From assembly GCA_913060975.1 (NCBI GenBank), contig CAJXVC010000005.1:186001-250000 (forward strand): 64,000 bases of DNA, given 5' to 3'. Shown in pieces: positions 8,819 to 18,531 of this stretch (position 1 is its first letter; each line of letters starts with the position of its first letter). The DNA is from an uncultured Gammaproteobacteria bacterium (GTDB lineage Bacteria > Pseudomonadota > Gammaproteobacteria > Pseudomonadales > Pseudohongiellaceae). Both the position numbers and the translations under genes were made by a program. Under the pieces are notes generated by a model. That model saw nothing but the letters and a program-made list of their open reading frames with translations. It searched no databases and was not told where the DNA came from.

Positions 8819-8964
8819 AGGACCCGGTTTTAGACAAGTCACAGCGCGTTTGACAAGTGACGGGGCCTAATTAGCGCTCAGTGAAATGACCGTTATTAAT
8901 TTCGTAGCATCAATATTGAATTAGAAGTAAAGAGATCAAAACAATCTAATCCAGGAGGGGAATA

Positions 8965-10287
8965 ATGAAAAGACGAGAAGCTCTAGGTTTGTTCGGGGCC
9001 GCGGGTGCCATGTCGCTTATGCAATCTCAGAATGGGTTCGCGCAGGTGGCAGATTCCGATGCAAATGATACGCAGAACGCCATTGGGTTGGCCAATCGAG
9101 GGCTACCAGAACTCACCATTACCGACGTAAAAGTCATTCAGGGGCGGTTTGGCGCGGATGAACATACTTGCGTGAAGGTCTATACCAGCGAGCCAGGTCT
9201 TTATGGGGTGGGCGACGGATGCAACTCACAACGTGCCAAGACCATCAAGACCTATATTGAAGAATACATCGCACCGTTTGTGATCGGCCGCAGCGTTAAT
9301 GATATAGAAAAGCTCTGGAACGAGCTTTGGGTTGGTCCTTACTGGCGCGCAAGCGTGGATCACTCAAACGCTATTGCAGCAGTGGATGGTGCATTGTGGG
9401 ATATTCTTGGCAAGCGTGCAGGGAAACCTGTCTATGATTTGTGGGGCGGCAAGGTGCGCGAAGGCAACCGGGCGTTCCATCAGGTCCGTAGTGGCAGTGA
9501 TCAGGATCTGCGCATGCAGGACATTCAAGATCACATCGACAAGGGCTTTCGCCATTTCCGCCTGCGTGCAAGCTACTTCGAAGAAGGATATGGCTGGGAT
9601 GAAGGTTTCCGCGGTAATGACGGGGCATTCACAGCTGCTACGGTCCGTCAGTTCCAGCGAATTCGCGACGAATTTGGTTGGGATATCGATGTGGGCATCG
9701 ATGTACACTCTGCACTCTCTCCGGCAGGTGCGATTGTGTGTGCCAAGGCAATCGAAGAATTTCGCCCCTTCTTTGTAGAAGATCTATTTACAATCGAGGA
9801 TATGAATTGGCATGAGGTGCTTCGGACCCAGAGTGCTATTGGTGTAGCCACCGGTGAGCAGATGGTGAGCAATAATGAATGGATCGAACTGGTTGCCAAT
9901 CGTTGGATCGATTATATACGTCCACACGTTTCAGCGATGGGCGGCCCATCACTGGTCAAGAAGCTGCTGCATTGTTGTGAATTCTTCGGCGTTCAATCAT
10001 CGCTCCACGGCCCTGGCAATGTCTCACCTGTTGGGCACGCGATCAATGCGCACCTGGAGATATGTATTCCTAATTTTGGAATTGGTGAAGGTGAAGACTT
10101 CGACGAGGATCGCCAAGCCGCTTACCCCGGGTGTCCTGAAATGGATGGAGCTGTGCGTAAGCTGAACGGCCTTCCCGGCTGGGGAATCGACATCGACGAA
10201 GAAGTCATAGCCAACTTCCCACATGACCCTGATCAAGTGCGAATGCGGACACGCTACGACACCGAAGGCGCTCCTCGCAATCCATAG
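8965..10287 (+). CDS. Mandelate racemase/muconate lactonizing (enolase superfamily) protein, ManD/RspA-like, with Tat-like leader
   Basis: ELTITDVKVIQGRFG...AIAAVDGALWDILGKRAGKPVYDLWGG...HVSAMGGPSLVKKLLHCCEFFGVQSSLHGP; N-terminus MKRREALGLFGAAGA. Confidence 0.85.
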   Translation: MKRREALGLFGAAGAMSLMQSQNGFAQVADSDANDTQNAIGLANRGLPELTITDVKVIQGRFGADEHTCVKVYTSEPGLYGVGDGCNSQRAKTIKTYIEEYIAPFVIGRSVNDIEKLWNELWVGPYWRASVDHSNAIAAVDGALWDILGKRAGKPVYDLWGGKVREGNRAFHQVRSGSDQDLRMQDIQDHIDKGFRHFRLRASYFEEGYGWDEGFRGNDGAFTAATVRQFQRIRDEFGWDIDVGIDVHSALSPAGAIVCAKAIEEFRPFFVEDLFTIEDMNWHEVLRTQSAIGVATGEQMVSNNEWIELVANRWIDYIRPHVSAMGGPSLVKKLLHCCEFFGVQSSLHGPGNVSPVGHAINAHLEICIPNFGIGEGEDFDEDRQAAYPGCPEMDGAVRKLNGLPGWGIDIDEEVIANFPHDPDQVRMRTRYDTEGAPRNP

Positions 10288-10464
10288 GGTGAATGACTAT
10301 ATTTTAGTATGCGGGTATGCGCCAATTTTGATTACACTAAATCAGATAGAGGTATCGTATTGGCCGTAATCAAGCTAACAATGAGCAACACAGTGTACTG
10401 AGCCCAGCGTGCATGTCGCCAGGCGTGAAAGTTAGATAATCAACTACACTCTAAGGAGAGACTT

Positions 10465-10920
10465 GTGAAGAAGCTGTTACCACCTGCTTTATTCGTTGGA
10501 TTCCTGATTGCGATGGCTAGTATTTGCTGGGCCCTGGGATCCCCGCACACGTTATCTTACCCTTACAGTCTTATTGGTGCTTTCTTTCTATCTGTCGGGC
10601 TTGGTATTTCCATCTACCATAGCCTGCTGTTCAAAAAAGAACGCGCGAATATCATGACTTTCGGAGAACCTACCAAGATTGTAAAGTCAGGTCTGTTCCG
10701 GTATTCAAGAAACCCTATGTATCTTGGGTTTGTTGTCACCTTATTGGGTGCCGCGTTTTTATATCAGGCCGCCCCCACTTCTTTGTTACTGGTCCCTTTG
10801 TTCTGGTTTGTCACGGATCGCTGGTACATCCGGTTTGAGGGAGCTGAGATGCACAAGAAGTTTGGCGACGAGTACAGGCAATACTGTAGCCAAACTCATC
10901 GGTGGTTTGGGCGAGCCTGA
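10465..10920 (+). CDS. Isoprenylcysteine carboxyl methyltransferase / phospholipid methyltransferase family membrane protein
   Basis: LFRYSRNPMYLGFVVTLLGAAF ... RFEGAEMHKKFGDEYRQYCSQTHRW. Confidence 0.85.
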   Translation: MKKLLPPALFVGFLIAMASICWALGSPHTLSYPYSLIGAFFLSVGLGISIYHSLLFKKERANIMTFGEPTKIVKSGLFRYSRNPMYLGFVVTLLGAAFLYQAAPTSLLLVPLFWFVTDRWYIRFEGAEMHKKFGDEYRQYCSQTHRWFGRA

Positions 10921-11184
10921 AAAAGTGATTCAAACTTGCTCTGTTCAAGTGTTGGCCCCTTGGTCATTCGGTTTTCATGGCGGCGCTATACGCCTGCCAT
11001 TCACTATCAACGAGGCGTAAACCTAAAGATTAAGTAAGAGGCAAATTGATCTGGTTGGGGAATTCAGGTTTAAATAATTTTAATGAATTTCTGCCCCAGT
11101 GTTTTGTGCAGCATGACTCCTAACGATTGCTTGAAGAAAATGCGTTGGAAGCATCATCAAACCAATACCAAATAAGAGAAAAAT

Positions 11185-11604
11185 ATGACTGTTAGAAATG
11201 GAAGTTGTGGGTGTGGTGATTTAAAATATTCCGTCGAAGGTGAGCCAGTAAACTCGGTATTTTGTTATTGCAAAGAATGCCAGATTCATACGGGATCAGA
11301 TAAGTGGTTTGGCGTATGGTATCCAAAAGAAAAGTTCAAGATCACGTCTGGAAACCCGTCAATCTATGCGCGCAAAGGCATGTCAGGTAAAGACATGAAT
11401 CACTTGTTTTGCGCTAATTGCGGAGTGATGGTTGCGGCCGAAGTTACTGCGGGAAACTTTTATTCGGTCGGCGTCTCAACTCTTGATGAATTCGATGGCC
11501 TTGCGCCTGCAATGGCCATTTATACCGCGTCAGCTCCTTCATGGGCTGTTTATCCTGAGGGCGTACCAAAATTTGATACCTTACCCCCGGGTATGGGTGG
11601 GTAA
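11185..11604 (+). CDS. GFA family protein
   Basis: CGCGDLKYSVEGEPVNSVFCYCKECQIHTGSDKW ... FCANCGVMV zinc-binding pattern. Confidence 0.85.
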   Translation: MTVRNGSCGCGDLKYSVEGEPVNSVFCYCKECQIHTGSDKWFGVWYPKEKFKITSGNPSIYARKGMSGKDMNHLFCANCGVMVAAEVTAGNFYSVGVSTLDEFDGLAPAMAIYTASAPSWAVYPEGVPKFDTLPPGMGG

Positions 11605-11751
11605 GGTAAAATGCCTGACCAACACTTCATAAATCTCCCCGATTCGCCGCTTCGGAACCTGCTGACGCTCTGCCGTTAACGCGGCCGCTAGGAGTTGGCA
11701 AAGAGAGCATGAAGCGTGCAGGAAGCAGAGGAAGCAAAAGGAGCAAAGGAA

Positions 11752-11823
11752 GCATAGAGCGCATAGAGCGCATAGAGCGCAAAGAGCGCATAGAGCGCAA
11801 AGAGCGCAAAGAGCGCAAAGAGA
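11752..11823 (+). repeat. 8 x 9-bp tandem repeat GCA(T/A)AGAGC
   Basis: gcatagagc x3, gcaaagagc, gcatagagc, gcaaagagc x2, gcaaagaga read directly. Confidence 0.97.
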
Positions 11824-11828
11824 ATCCT

Positions 11829-12416
11829 GTGTCTACCGCAAGCTATAACAATGATACGTCCAACGGATGGGAAGCTATCGCCAAAGATTTTATTTCGATT
11901 CAGGATGTACTAACTGGCAAATCGATAATTGCTGATTGGGCCAGTTTCTTGGGTCCTGGTCAAGATGTCCTCGATGTGGGTTGTGGCTTTGGTGGTGTAT
12001 ATACGAAAGAGTTAATCGACAAAGGAATAGCGGTTTACGGAATTGACGCTTCCGGGACTCTGGTGAACGAGTACAAGAAACGATACCCAAGCGCAATTGC
12101 ACAATGTGAATCTGCGGAAGAGTCTTCGCTCTATCACAGAAAGTATGATGGCATTGTATCCATAGGTATGATGTTTCTCTTACCAGTAGATAATCAGCTG
12201 TTGGTACTTCAAAAAATGGCGAATGCTCTAAAACCAGGAGGCAAGATCCTTTTTACATCTCCATATCAGATTTGTGAATGGGATGATTTGCTTACTGGTC
12301 GCAAGTCAACATCTCTGGGCAGGGATTCCTATGAGAACGAACTTCGTAAGTACTCACTTAGCTTAGGTGAGGAGTATACTGATGAGGGAGGCAATCACTA
12401 TTACAGCTTTCAATAG
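11829..12416 (+). CDS. Class I SAM-dependent methyltransferase (ORF open from ATG 11709; GTG 11829 is an alternative start after the repeat)
   Basis: DVLDVGCGFGGVYTKELIDKGIAVYGIDASGTLVNEYKKRYP ... LKPGGKILFTSPYQ. Confidence 0.8.
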   Translation: MSTASYNNDTSNGWEAIAKDFISIQDVLTGKSIIADWASFLGPGQDVLDVGCGFGGVYTKELIDKGIAVYGIDASGTLVNEYKKRYPSAIAQCESAEESSLYHRKYDGIVSIGMMFLLPVDNQLLVLQKMANALKPGGKILFTSPYQICEWDDLLTGRKSTSLGRDSYENELRKYSLSLGEEYTDEGGNHYYSFQ

Positions 12417-12655
12417 TCAACATGCCTACCAAGTGTTTTTAGCCATGAAATCAATAATAGTTTCAGCGTTGTGTGTAACGTATCGATAGGGGAATTATGT
12501 GCTTTGTAACTTGGTCTACTGATCGGAACACTAACTACTGAATATCTAAAACGGCATAAGTCATTAGTATTTTTCTACACTTGTGGCTTGAATGAGAATA
12601 TTCTTTGCCTTCATAACTCCATAACATTCCAACCAAATAAACACAGGAGACTCAG

Positions 12656-13048
12656 ATGAGACTATCCAACACACGATTCACGGGCGCGCTCTTTACAGCG
12701 CTGGCAATAATGTTCGCTGTTACTTCCCAAGCTAACGCACAGATAAATATGACTGGTTCATGGGCTTTGGAAGTATCAACCAGCCAGGGCACGACCATGC
12801 CTGAACTTACTTTGGCCCAGGAGGGAATGACACTCACTGGAAGCTATTCGTCCGACACACTAGGTGACAATGAGGTTTCCGGTACGGTGGAAGGGAGCAA
12901 CGTTACCATATCCTTCGAAGCGAACTTGCAGGGTCAGTCGGCCCCGGTGGTTTATAAGGGTACGGTCGATGGCGAAGGTGTATGGTCGGGTACAATCGAC
13001 ATTGCCGGTGGCCTATTGACGGGCACTTTCGAAGGCACGAAGAAGTAA
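12656..13048 (+). CDS. Small secreted protein
   Basis: Signal peptide ending ANAQ; repeated G-T/S-x-S/T-G beta pattern. Confidence 0.65.
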   Translation: MRLSNTRFTGALFTALAIMFAVTSQANAQINMTGSWALEVSTSQGTTMPELTLAQEGMTLTGSYSSDTLGDNEVSGTVEGSNVTISFEANLQGQSAPVVYKGTVDGEGVWSGTIDIAGGLLTGTFEGTKK

Positions 13049-13162
13049 GTTAAAGCTCAATGGCTGCTTTTCCCTGGAACCAGGCATTGGTTGAGGGAAA
13101 AACTCAAAACAAGATGGGCATATAGCAATTAATCCAAAAAAGGGGGCAGCCAATGCTACTTT

Positions 13163-13498
13163 TTGTTATTCAAAAAAGTTAGGGGGTGGCAAATGATAGT
13201 GTGGCTAATTTTAATTGCTGGGTCCTTAGCTACAGGCTATTTTTTTGGTTTGCGATCTGAGATTAAAGGCAGCTGGTATTACGCAATCGCAGTGCCTTGG
13301 CTCGTTCTCCTTGTTGCCATTCTGATTACAGAGTACGTAGTCCCCTATCAAGGAGGGGGCGCATCAATGTGGCTGGTTGCGCAATTTTTTGGCGGCACCA
13401 TTGCAGGATATTTAGGCGCTGTAGGTCACGGGTTGGGAAAGAAAAAGGCTCAAAAAAATAGAACGAATAACACAGAACATCCAAACGAAAATATATAG
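13163..13498 (+). CDS. Small membrane hypothetical protein
   Basis: Three hydrophobic segments; start uncertain. Confidence 0.45.
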   Translation: MLFKKVRGWQMIVWLILIAGSLATGYFFGLRSEIKGSWYYAIAVPWLVLLVAILITEYVVPYQGGGASMWLVAQFFGGTIAGYLGAVGHGLGKKKAQKNRTNNTEHPNENI

Positions 13499-13566
13499 GT
13501 CTATGCGTCCGTTCTATTCTTGAATGCGTTCTAAACACTCATAATTCGCCACAGGAGCAGGCAGCT

Positions 13567-14034
13567 ATGTTCGGCACCCATCCTGAACTAGAGGAGCAGG
13601 CTGCAAAGGCTTTAGGATATATCCATTTTGCGTTTTCGAGACTTGATACGGATCTCGGTTTAGCTCTAGTGTGGGCTCATGGAGATGAAAAGCTCGAGAT
13701 ACGTACTAACAAAGTATCAAAATTAAGTTTCCATGCTCGATTAGAATTGCTGAGAAAGTTTTCAAAAGATCTGTATTCGAATTCGCCAAAGATTGTCGCT
13801 GAATATGAGGATTGGATTAACGATGCACATTCAGTAAGGGAATTGCGAAACAGGTTTTTTCATGGCAGGTGGGGGGTGTCTTCCAAAGATGCAGTAGGGA
13901 ATGTATTGGGTTTGCCAACTTCACCGGATCAGGAAAGCACAGAATTCACAATTCAAGAGCTTAAATCACATTGCGAAACCCTGCATAGTTTGAGTTTTCG
14001 TCTAGCGTCTTTGAGAAAAGAGCACCCTGTATGA
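13567..14034 (+). CDS. Hypothetical protein with HEPN-like RNxxxH motif
   Basis: VRELRNRFFHGRW within a predicted all-helical protein. Confidence 0.55.
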   Translation: MFGTHPELEEQAAKALGYIHFAFSRLDTDLGLALVWAHGDEKLEIRTNKVSKLSFHARLELLRKFSKDLYSNSPKIVAEYEDWINDAHSVRELRNRFFHGRWGVSSKDAVGNVLGLPTSPDQESTEFTIQELKSHCETLHSLSFRLASLRKEHPV

Positions 14035-14056
14035 TGTGCATTTTTAGAATCGTTAA

Positions 14057-14515
14057 TTGTATTGCAAAGGCCAAAACCAAGTGCAACTAGCACCACGAAA
14101 TCTGATCGCAGTAATTGCGTTAGCTGTTTCATGCACTAGTGCTAATGCACATCATGGATTAGCAGCAGACGTTGATTTGGGAAACTACGTCGATTTGTCG
14201 GGCACCATTGAGCTGGTTGAGTGGATCAACCCGCATGTGGTTGTGCATTTGAGTACTGAAGATGAGAATGGGTTTAACCAAACCTGGCTTATTCAGGCTG
14301 ATTCGCCTAACACTCTCCTACGTGCGGGAGTAAATCGTGCATCATTTGCAACGATGATCAGAGTGCAAATGCGTGTATACCCCTCCGTATCAACCCCTTG
14401 CAGTAACGCCTGCTACGGCTATGGGTACGAATTCAGTGCAGTAAACGGAAACACTTACATACTGCACCAGAGAATGTATGAACTGGTGCATGAATTGACA
14501 CTTGAACCCGACTAA
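14057..14515 (+). CDS. DUF6152-like secreted protein
   Basis: Signal peptide then HHGLAADVDLGNYVDLSGTIELVEWINPHVVVHL. Confidence 0.75.
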   Translation: MYCKGQNQVQLAPRNLIAVIALAVSCTSANAHHGLAADVDLGNYVDLSGTIELVEWINPHVVVHLSTEDENGFNQTWLIQADSPNTLLRAGVNRASFATMIRVQMRVYPSVSTPCSNACYGYGYEFSAVNGNTYILHQRMYELVHELTLEPD

Positions 14516-14637
14516 ACAGGGGCCTAAATCCAGTGCAATCCAAACCAGAATGCCAGGCTAAGCTGAAGCCAAAACATACTATGCGCGTTGATAATCAGAT
14601 CACCAGGGTGAACAAACTTTAAAGCAAGGAAACCGCA

Positions 14638-14958
14638 ATGGCATGGACAATTCTCATCATCGCTGGTCTGTTGGAGATTTGCTGGGCGATCGGCCTGAAG
14701 TATACTGAGGGCTTTACTCGATTGTGGCCGAGCATTGGCACGGTGCTGGCAATTGTGATGAGTCTTTGGTTGCTAAGCATCGCCATGAAGACAATTCCAG
14801 TAGGCACTGCTTACAGCATTTGGGTAGGAGTCGGCGCGGTGGGCACCGTGGTGTTTGGCATACTCTTGTTCGGTGAAGCAGTGAATATGGCTCGATTGTT
14901 AAGCGTGCTACTTATCATCGTTGGTATCGTCGGCTTGCAGCTTTCATCCGCTAGTTGA
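14638..14958 (+). CDS. sugE: SMR family efflux protein, SugE/Gdx type
   Basis: [32 protein letters not shown] ... [19 protein letters not shown]. Confidence 0.93.
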   Translation: MAWTILIIAGLLEICWAIGLKYTEGFTRLWPSIGTVLAIVMSLWLLSIAMKTIPVGTAYSIWVGVGAVGTVVFGILLFGEAVNMARLLSVLLIIVGIVGLQLSSAS

Positions 14959-15019
14959 GTGAACCGGGCCGATCGCTTTCGCGGTACTTGCTTTAACACT
15001 TTCGCAGAATTTTCTTCGT

Positions 15020-15117
15020 GCTTTCTCTGGACTCTCTCTGGACTCTCTATGGGCTCCCTCTGGACCCTCTCTGAACTCTCACTGAACTCTCACTGAACTC
15101 TCTCTGGATTCTCTCCA
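15020..15117. repeat. Imperfect ~11-bp repeats CTCTCTGGACT / CTCACTGAACT
   Basis: tctctggactctctctggactctctatgggctccctctggaccctctctgaactctcactgaactctcactgaactctctctggattctctcc. Confidence 0.9.
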
Positions 15118-15136
15118 TTTCCTCAGTACAACGAAA

Positions 15137-15206
15137 AACGCCGGGATGATTGGCGAGCAGTCTGATCTACTGACTCATCGCTGGTAATCATCCCGGCGTT
15201 CTTTTT
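15137..15206. terminator. Long perfect inverted repeat between convergent genes, probable terminator
   Basis: AACGCCGGGATGATT (15137-15151) / AATCATCCCGGCGTT (15186-15200) then CTTTTT; AAAA on the other side. Confidence 0.75.
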
Positions 15207-15277
15207 ATTTCGTTCTTGCGTTTTTCATATTTGCGTTGTTTACCGCAACGCCTATCGCAAGACTTGTCTCAAAGTGA

Positions 15278-15748
15278 TTAGTCGCCAATCACAGCTGCGG
15301 CTGCCAAAGACACTTGCTCATCTTCGCTACCGGCTGCACCGCTGGCAGTAATCGCACCAATCTGTTCGCCATCGAGCATGACTGGCACGCCGCCGGCATA
15401 GTGAATGCCGCCTTCAATTTCTTCGATCTCACCGGCTTCCAGCAGTCGACCGTATTCACCAGAGAACAAACCAGTTTCGGTGACTACTTTGGCTTTGGCC
15501 AATGCAATGTCATAGGTTCGCGCAGAGGCGCCATCCATGCGATGTAACATGACAGGCAAGCCATTGTGATCAGCAATCACGATGGTGAGGTTCCAGCCGT
15601 TATCACGCGCTTCTTCCAGTGCTGCCGCCATGGCGCGTTCGGCCATTGCGTAATCCAGGATAGTGGAAGGCTCGTCTTGCGCCATTGATGGGCCGGACAG
15701 AGTCAGGCCGATAAGTAATAGTGTGCTTGTTAGGAAACGCTGTAACAT
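15278..15748 (-). CDS. GlcG/HbpS family heme-binding-type protein, secreted
   Basis: AMAAALEEARDNGWNLTIVIADHNGLPVMLHRMDGASARTYDIALAKAKVV ... GGVPVMLDGEQIGAITASGA. Confidence 0.88.
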   Translation of the reverse strand: MLQRFLTSTLLLIGLTLSGPSMAQDEPSTILDYAMAERAMAAALEEARDNGWNLTIVIADHNGLPVMLHRMDGASARTYDIALAKAKVVTETGLFSGEYGRLLEAGEIEEIEGGIHYAGGVPVMLDGEQIGAITASGAAGSEDEQVSLAAAAVIGD

Positions 15749-16007
15749 GAAAAGAACTCCTGTTGATGGTGGTGTTAAGTGATTATTCGCCATGTAAAAA
15801 CTGCCGTTGGCTACCGTAAAGCGATCTCCGGAGTTTAATTGTTGCTGAGTAACTAGCCAATGTATTTCCGCCGATATTCACCGTTGTGCAGACCAACCGA
15901 GGGCGTATTATTGGTTAGGGATCGCATCGGATGCGAGAATAGGGGTTTTATGCGACTATCGCCACACGATTCCCGAAAGCAGATGTAGAGGCGGGTGAGG
16001 TGTTTGC

Positions 16008-16253
16008 GTGAGTAACAACGACATTGATTGGGGAGACAGTCTCGACAATCTCCCAGACGTACGCGACGGCCTTAATAAAAAGGAGCGTATGATCATGTAC
16101 TGCCTGCAGCAAACTCAGGATGAGTTGGGTGGCCGCAATGTGCCGACCATCATGCTATACGGTCGTGTGATTGAGAAAATCGACATCAGTCAGGAGGAAT
16201 TCCAACTCATCCTTTCACGCTTGACTGGTTTGACCCGAAATACCGATATGTAG
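16008..16253 (+). CDS. Small hypothetical protein
   Basis: Intact 81-aa ORF between unrelated genes. Confidence 0.5.
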   Translation: MSNNDIDWGDSLDNLPDVRDGLNKKERMIMYCLQQTQDELGGRNVPTIMLYGRVIEKIDISQEEFQLILSRLTGLTRNTDM

Positions 16254-16336
16254 AAGATGCGTCGCCAACAGCCGACATGGGCTCTTTGCCGACAATACTA
16301 CTGACAAAGACTAATTAGAAACCAGAGGGCTGCGAA

Positions 16337-17059
16337 TTGCCAGTCGACAGAATTTTCAAAGGTGCACTTGGGCTCGTAGTGTACTACCGCAAGGAACTCG
16401 CCAAGGCCTTGTTGTTTCCGGTTGGCGCTTACTTGCTTATCAACTATCTCTTGATCACCCCGGCTAATGCCGGAATCTCAATGATTGGCTCATTGATTAC
16501 CATGGCACTCCAATGTCTGATTGCCGTTACGGTGCATCGCATTGTGCTGATCGGCCCACAGGCGGTCGATATCTGGGGCCCAAAACGTTGGACTGCCAGA
16601 GACTCGCGGTTTCTATTACACATGATTGGATTGGTGTGCCTGATTACCGTTGCCTGCATGCCATTCGTATTATTGATTGCAGTCACTCCGGTGATTCCAA
16701 TTCTTGGCGCGATCTTTTGTTATGTCATGCTAACCATGCGACTGTCTTTGGTGTTTCCGGCCATTGCGCTGGAACGGGAATTTGGTTTCAAAGAAGCCTG
16801 GCATCTATCGGGTCGTTATCTGAAACAGATGTTCTTCACGGTCGCTATCGTGCCATTTGTCGTGATGTTGCCAGCCATTCCGTTGTCATTGCTGGTTTCA
16901 TTTAACCTGTCATTGGTCAGTGTGGTAACAACAATCTGGTCTATGCTTGCCACAGTAGTCATCGTCACTGCTTTGTCGGTTACCTATAAAGGCATCCTGG
17001 ATGCTGAGGCTGGCAAAGCTACGGCTGCACCGTCTGAGACTGGAGCGGACGACGAATAG
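16337..17059 (+). CDS. Polytopic membrane hypothetical protein
   Basis: Multiple hydrophobic helices; FPAIALEREFGFKEAWHLSGRY resembles a glycerophosphodiester-like membrane domain. Confidence 0.6.
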   Translation: MPVDRIFKGALGLVVYYRKELAKALLFPVGAYLLINYLLITPANAGISMIGSLITMALQCLIAVTVHRIVLIGPQAVDIWGPKRWTARDSRFLLHMIGLVCLITVACMPFVLLIAVTPVIPILGAIFCYVMLTMRLSLVFPAIALEREFGFKEAWHLSGRYLKQMFFTVAIVPFVVMLPAIPLSLLVSFNLSLVSVVTTIWSMLATVVIVTALSVTYKGILDAEAGKATAAPSETGADDE

Positions 17060-17349
17060 GAAGCAGGGCCACAAACAGTGAAGCCTTACGTATATCAGAA
17101 AGAATAAAGGGGCTGCAGATTATCCTGACAATCCCTTCACCCACAGGTCCGCAACACTTTCGCCCACCGAAAACGATGAAGTCCTGATACTGCGATGTTT
17201 CCAACCTATCACGTTCTATCTTAATAACTTCGCATACCTCAGGGAATGCGACAGAATGTAGCAGCTACTCGCAATTATCTGCGACATTATGTCTCACTCG
17301 CGTATTACCCTGATTGTCTATACTGCGAGTAAGGTAAAGGTCTGTTCAA

Positions 17350-18531
17350 TTGGAATGGACATTTGAGAGTGGTGGAAGCATGAAAAAATCTCAGCTTTTT
17401 ACAGCATTTCTACTGTGTTCCAATCTGCTCTATCTGTACGCAGATTCGGGCGATTCCAAAACCATTGAAACTGGTCCGGTCGGTCAAGAAAGCGATGATT
17501 GGATCATGCCTCGTACCGAGTATGGTCAGCCAGACTTTCAGGGTACATGGCATTTCGGTTCACGTACGCCGATGCAAAGGCCAAGAGACCTGGGGAACAG
17601 ACAAAGTTATAGCCTGGACGAAGTAAGAGAGCTGGAGGCGGGCATGCGCGGCCGGTTGGATCAACTGGCAGCTGATGTAGACCCGGATCGTGGCGCACCG
17701 GAGGCAGGCGCCGTGATCAGGCAAGAAGCAGATGACAATTTCCTCGCCCACTATCTGGAACCCATCATAGTCCCTGTAGACGGCGAGTACCGCACGTCGG
17801 TTATCGTCGATCCGGAAAATGGCAAGTTGCCGTTGCGAGCGGGGTTTCGGGATTATAATGCCCGAGTTAGAGCATCGGGCTTAGGCGAAGCAGATGGGCC
17901 GGAGGGCCAACCTTTGAATGGTCGTTGCATCATGTTTGGTGCGGCTGTGCCTTCGCTTACACCCATTATGATGAATCCCAATCTAACGATTGTGCAGAAC
18001 AAAGACTATGTCGTGATTACGACAGAGATGGTTCATGACGCGCGTATCATTCCCCTCAACAAAACACACCGGGAAGTTGCTGTCCCGCGCTGGATGGGAG
18101 AGTCGGTGGCGCGTTGGGAAGGCGATACATTGGTTGTTCATACCAGGCATTTTCGACCGGAACAATCACATCCTATGTTTATAGCGATGTCTGACGAATT
18201 TGAATTACTCGAACGCTATCGCTTAACCAGCGACAATACGATTCGTTATGAGTTCACCGCTACAGACGACAAAGCCTACACCCAGCCGGTGACGGGAGTG
18301 CGGACTATCACTCGCAACAGGCCGAACGAACAGGTCTATGAATTTGCCTGTCACGAAGGCAATTACTCCATGGCAAGTATACTCCGTGGGGCAAGGACTC
18401 AAGAGCTTGAAGCGGAACTAAAAATGCTGTCTGATGATCTATCAGAAGATCACGGGGCTGAACAAGAAACCGAAATGATGCCTGAAAATCACCATGAAGG
18501 TCACCACGACGAAGTAGAGAGAATTTACTGA
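17350..18531 (+). CDS. Secreted uncharacterised protein (EMxHDAR/WEGDTLV/CHEGNY family, copy 1)
   Basis: EYGQPDFQGTWHF, EMVHDARIIP, RWEGDTLVVHT, YEFACHEGNYSMASILRGAR; signal peptide after MKKSQLF. Confidence 0.75.
   Translation: MEWTFESGGSMKKSQLFTAFLLCSNLLYLYADSGDSKTIETGPVGQESDDWIMPRTEYGQPDFQGTWHFGSRTPMQRPRDLGNRQSYSLDEVRELEAGMRGRLDQLAADVDPDRGAPEAGAVIRQEADDNFLAHYLEPIIVPVDGEYRTSVIVDPENGKLPLRAGFRDYNARVRASGLGEADGPEGQPLNGRCIMFGAAVPSLTPIMMNPNLTIVQNKDYVVITTEMVHDARIIPLNKTHREVAVPRWMGESVARWEGDTLVVHTRHFRPEQSHPMFIAMSDEFELLERYRLTSDNTIRYEFTATDDKAYTQPVTGVRTITRNRPNEQVYEFACHEGNYSMASILRGARTQELEAELKMLSDDLSEDHGAEQETEMMPENHHEGHHDEVERIY

Noticed and set aside
10915-11030. Additional attC-like site after the ICMT-family gene (gcctgaaa...GGCG/CGCC...gaggcgtaaacc)
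   Set aside because: No proper GTTRRRY R' core and weak stem pairing; insufficient to extend the cassette cluster beyond about 8.9 kb.
14516-14637. Guanidine riboswitch upstream of the sugE/gdx-like gene
   Set aside because: I could not identify paired ACGR-loop hairpins or another recognisable ykkC-type consensus by eye.
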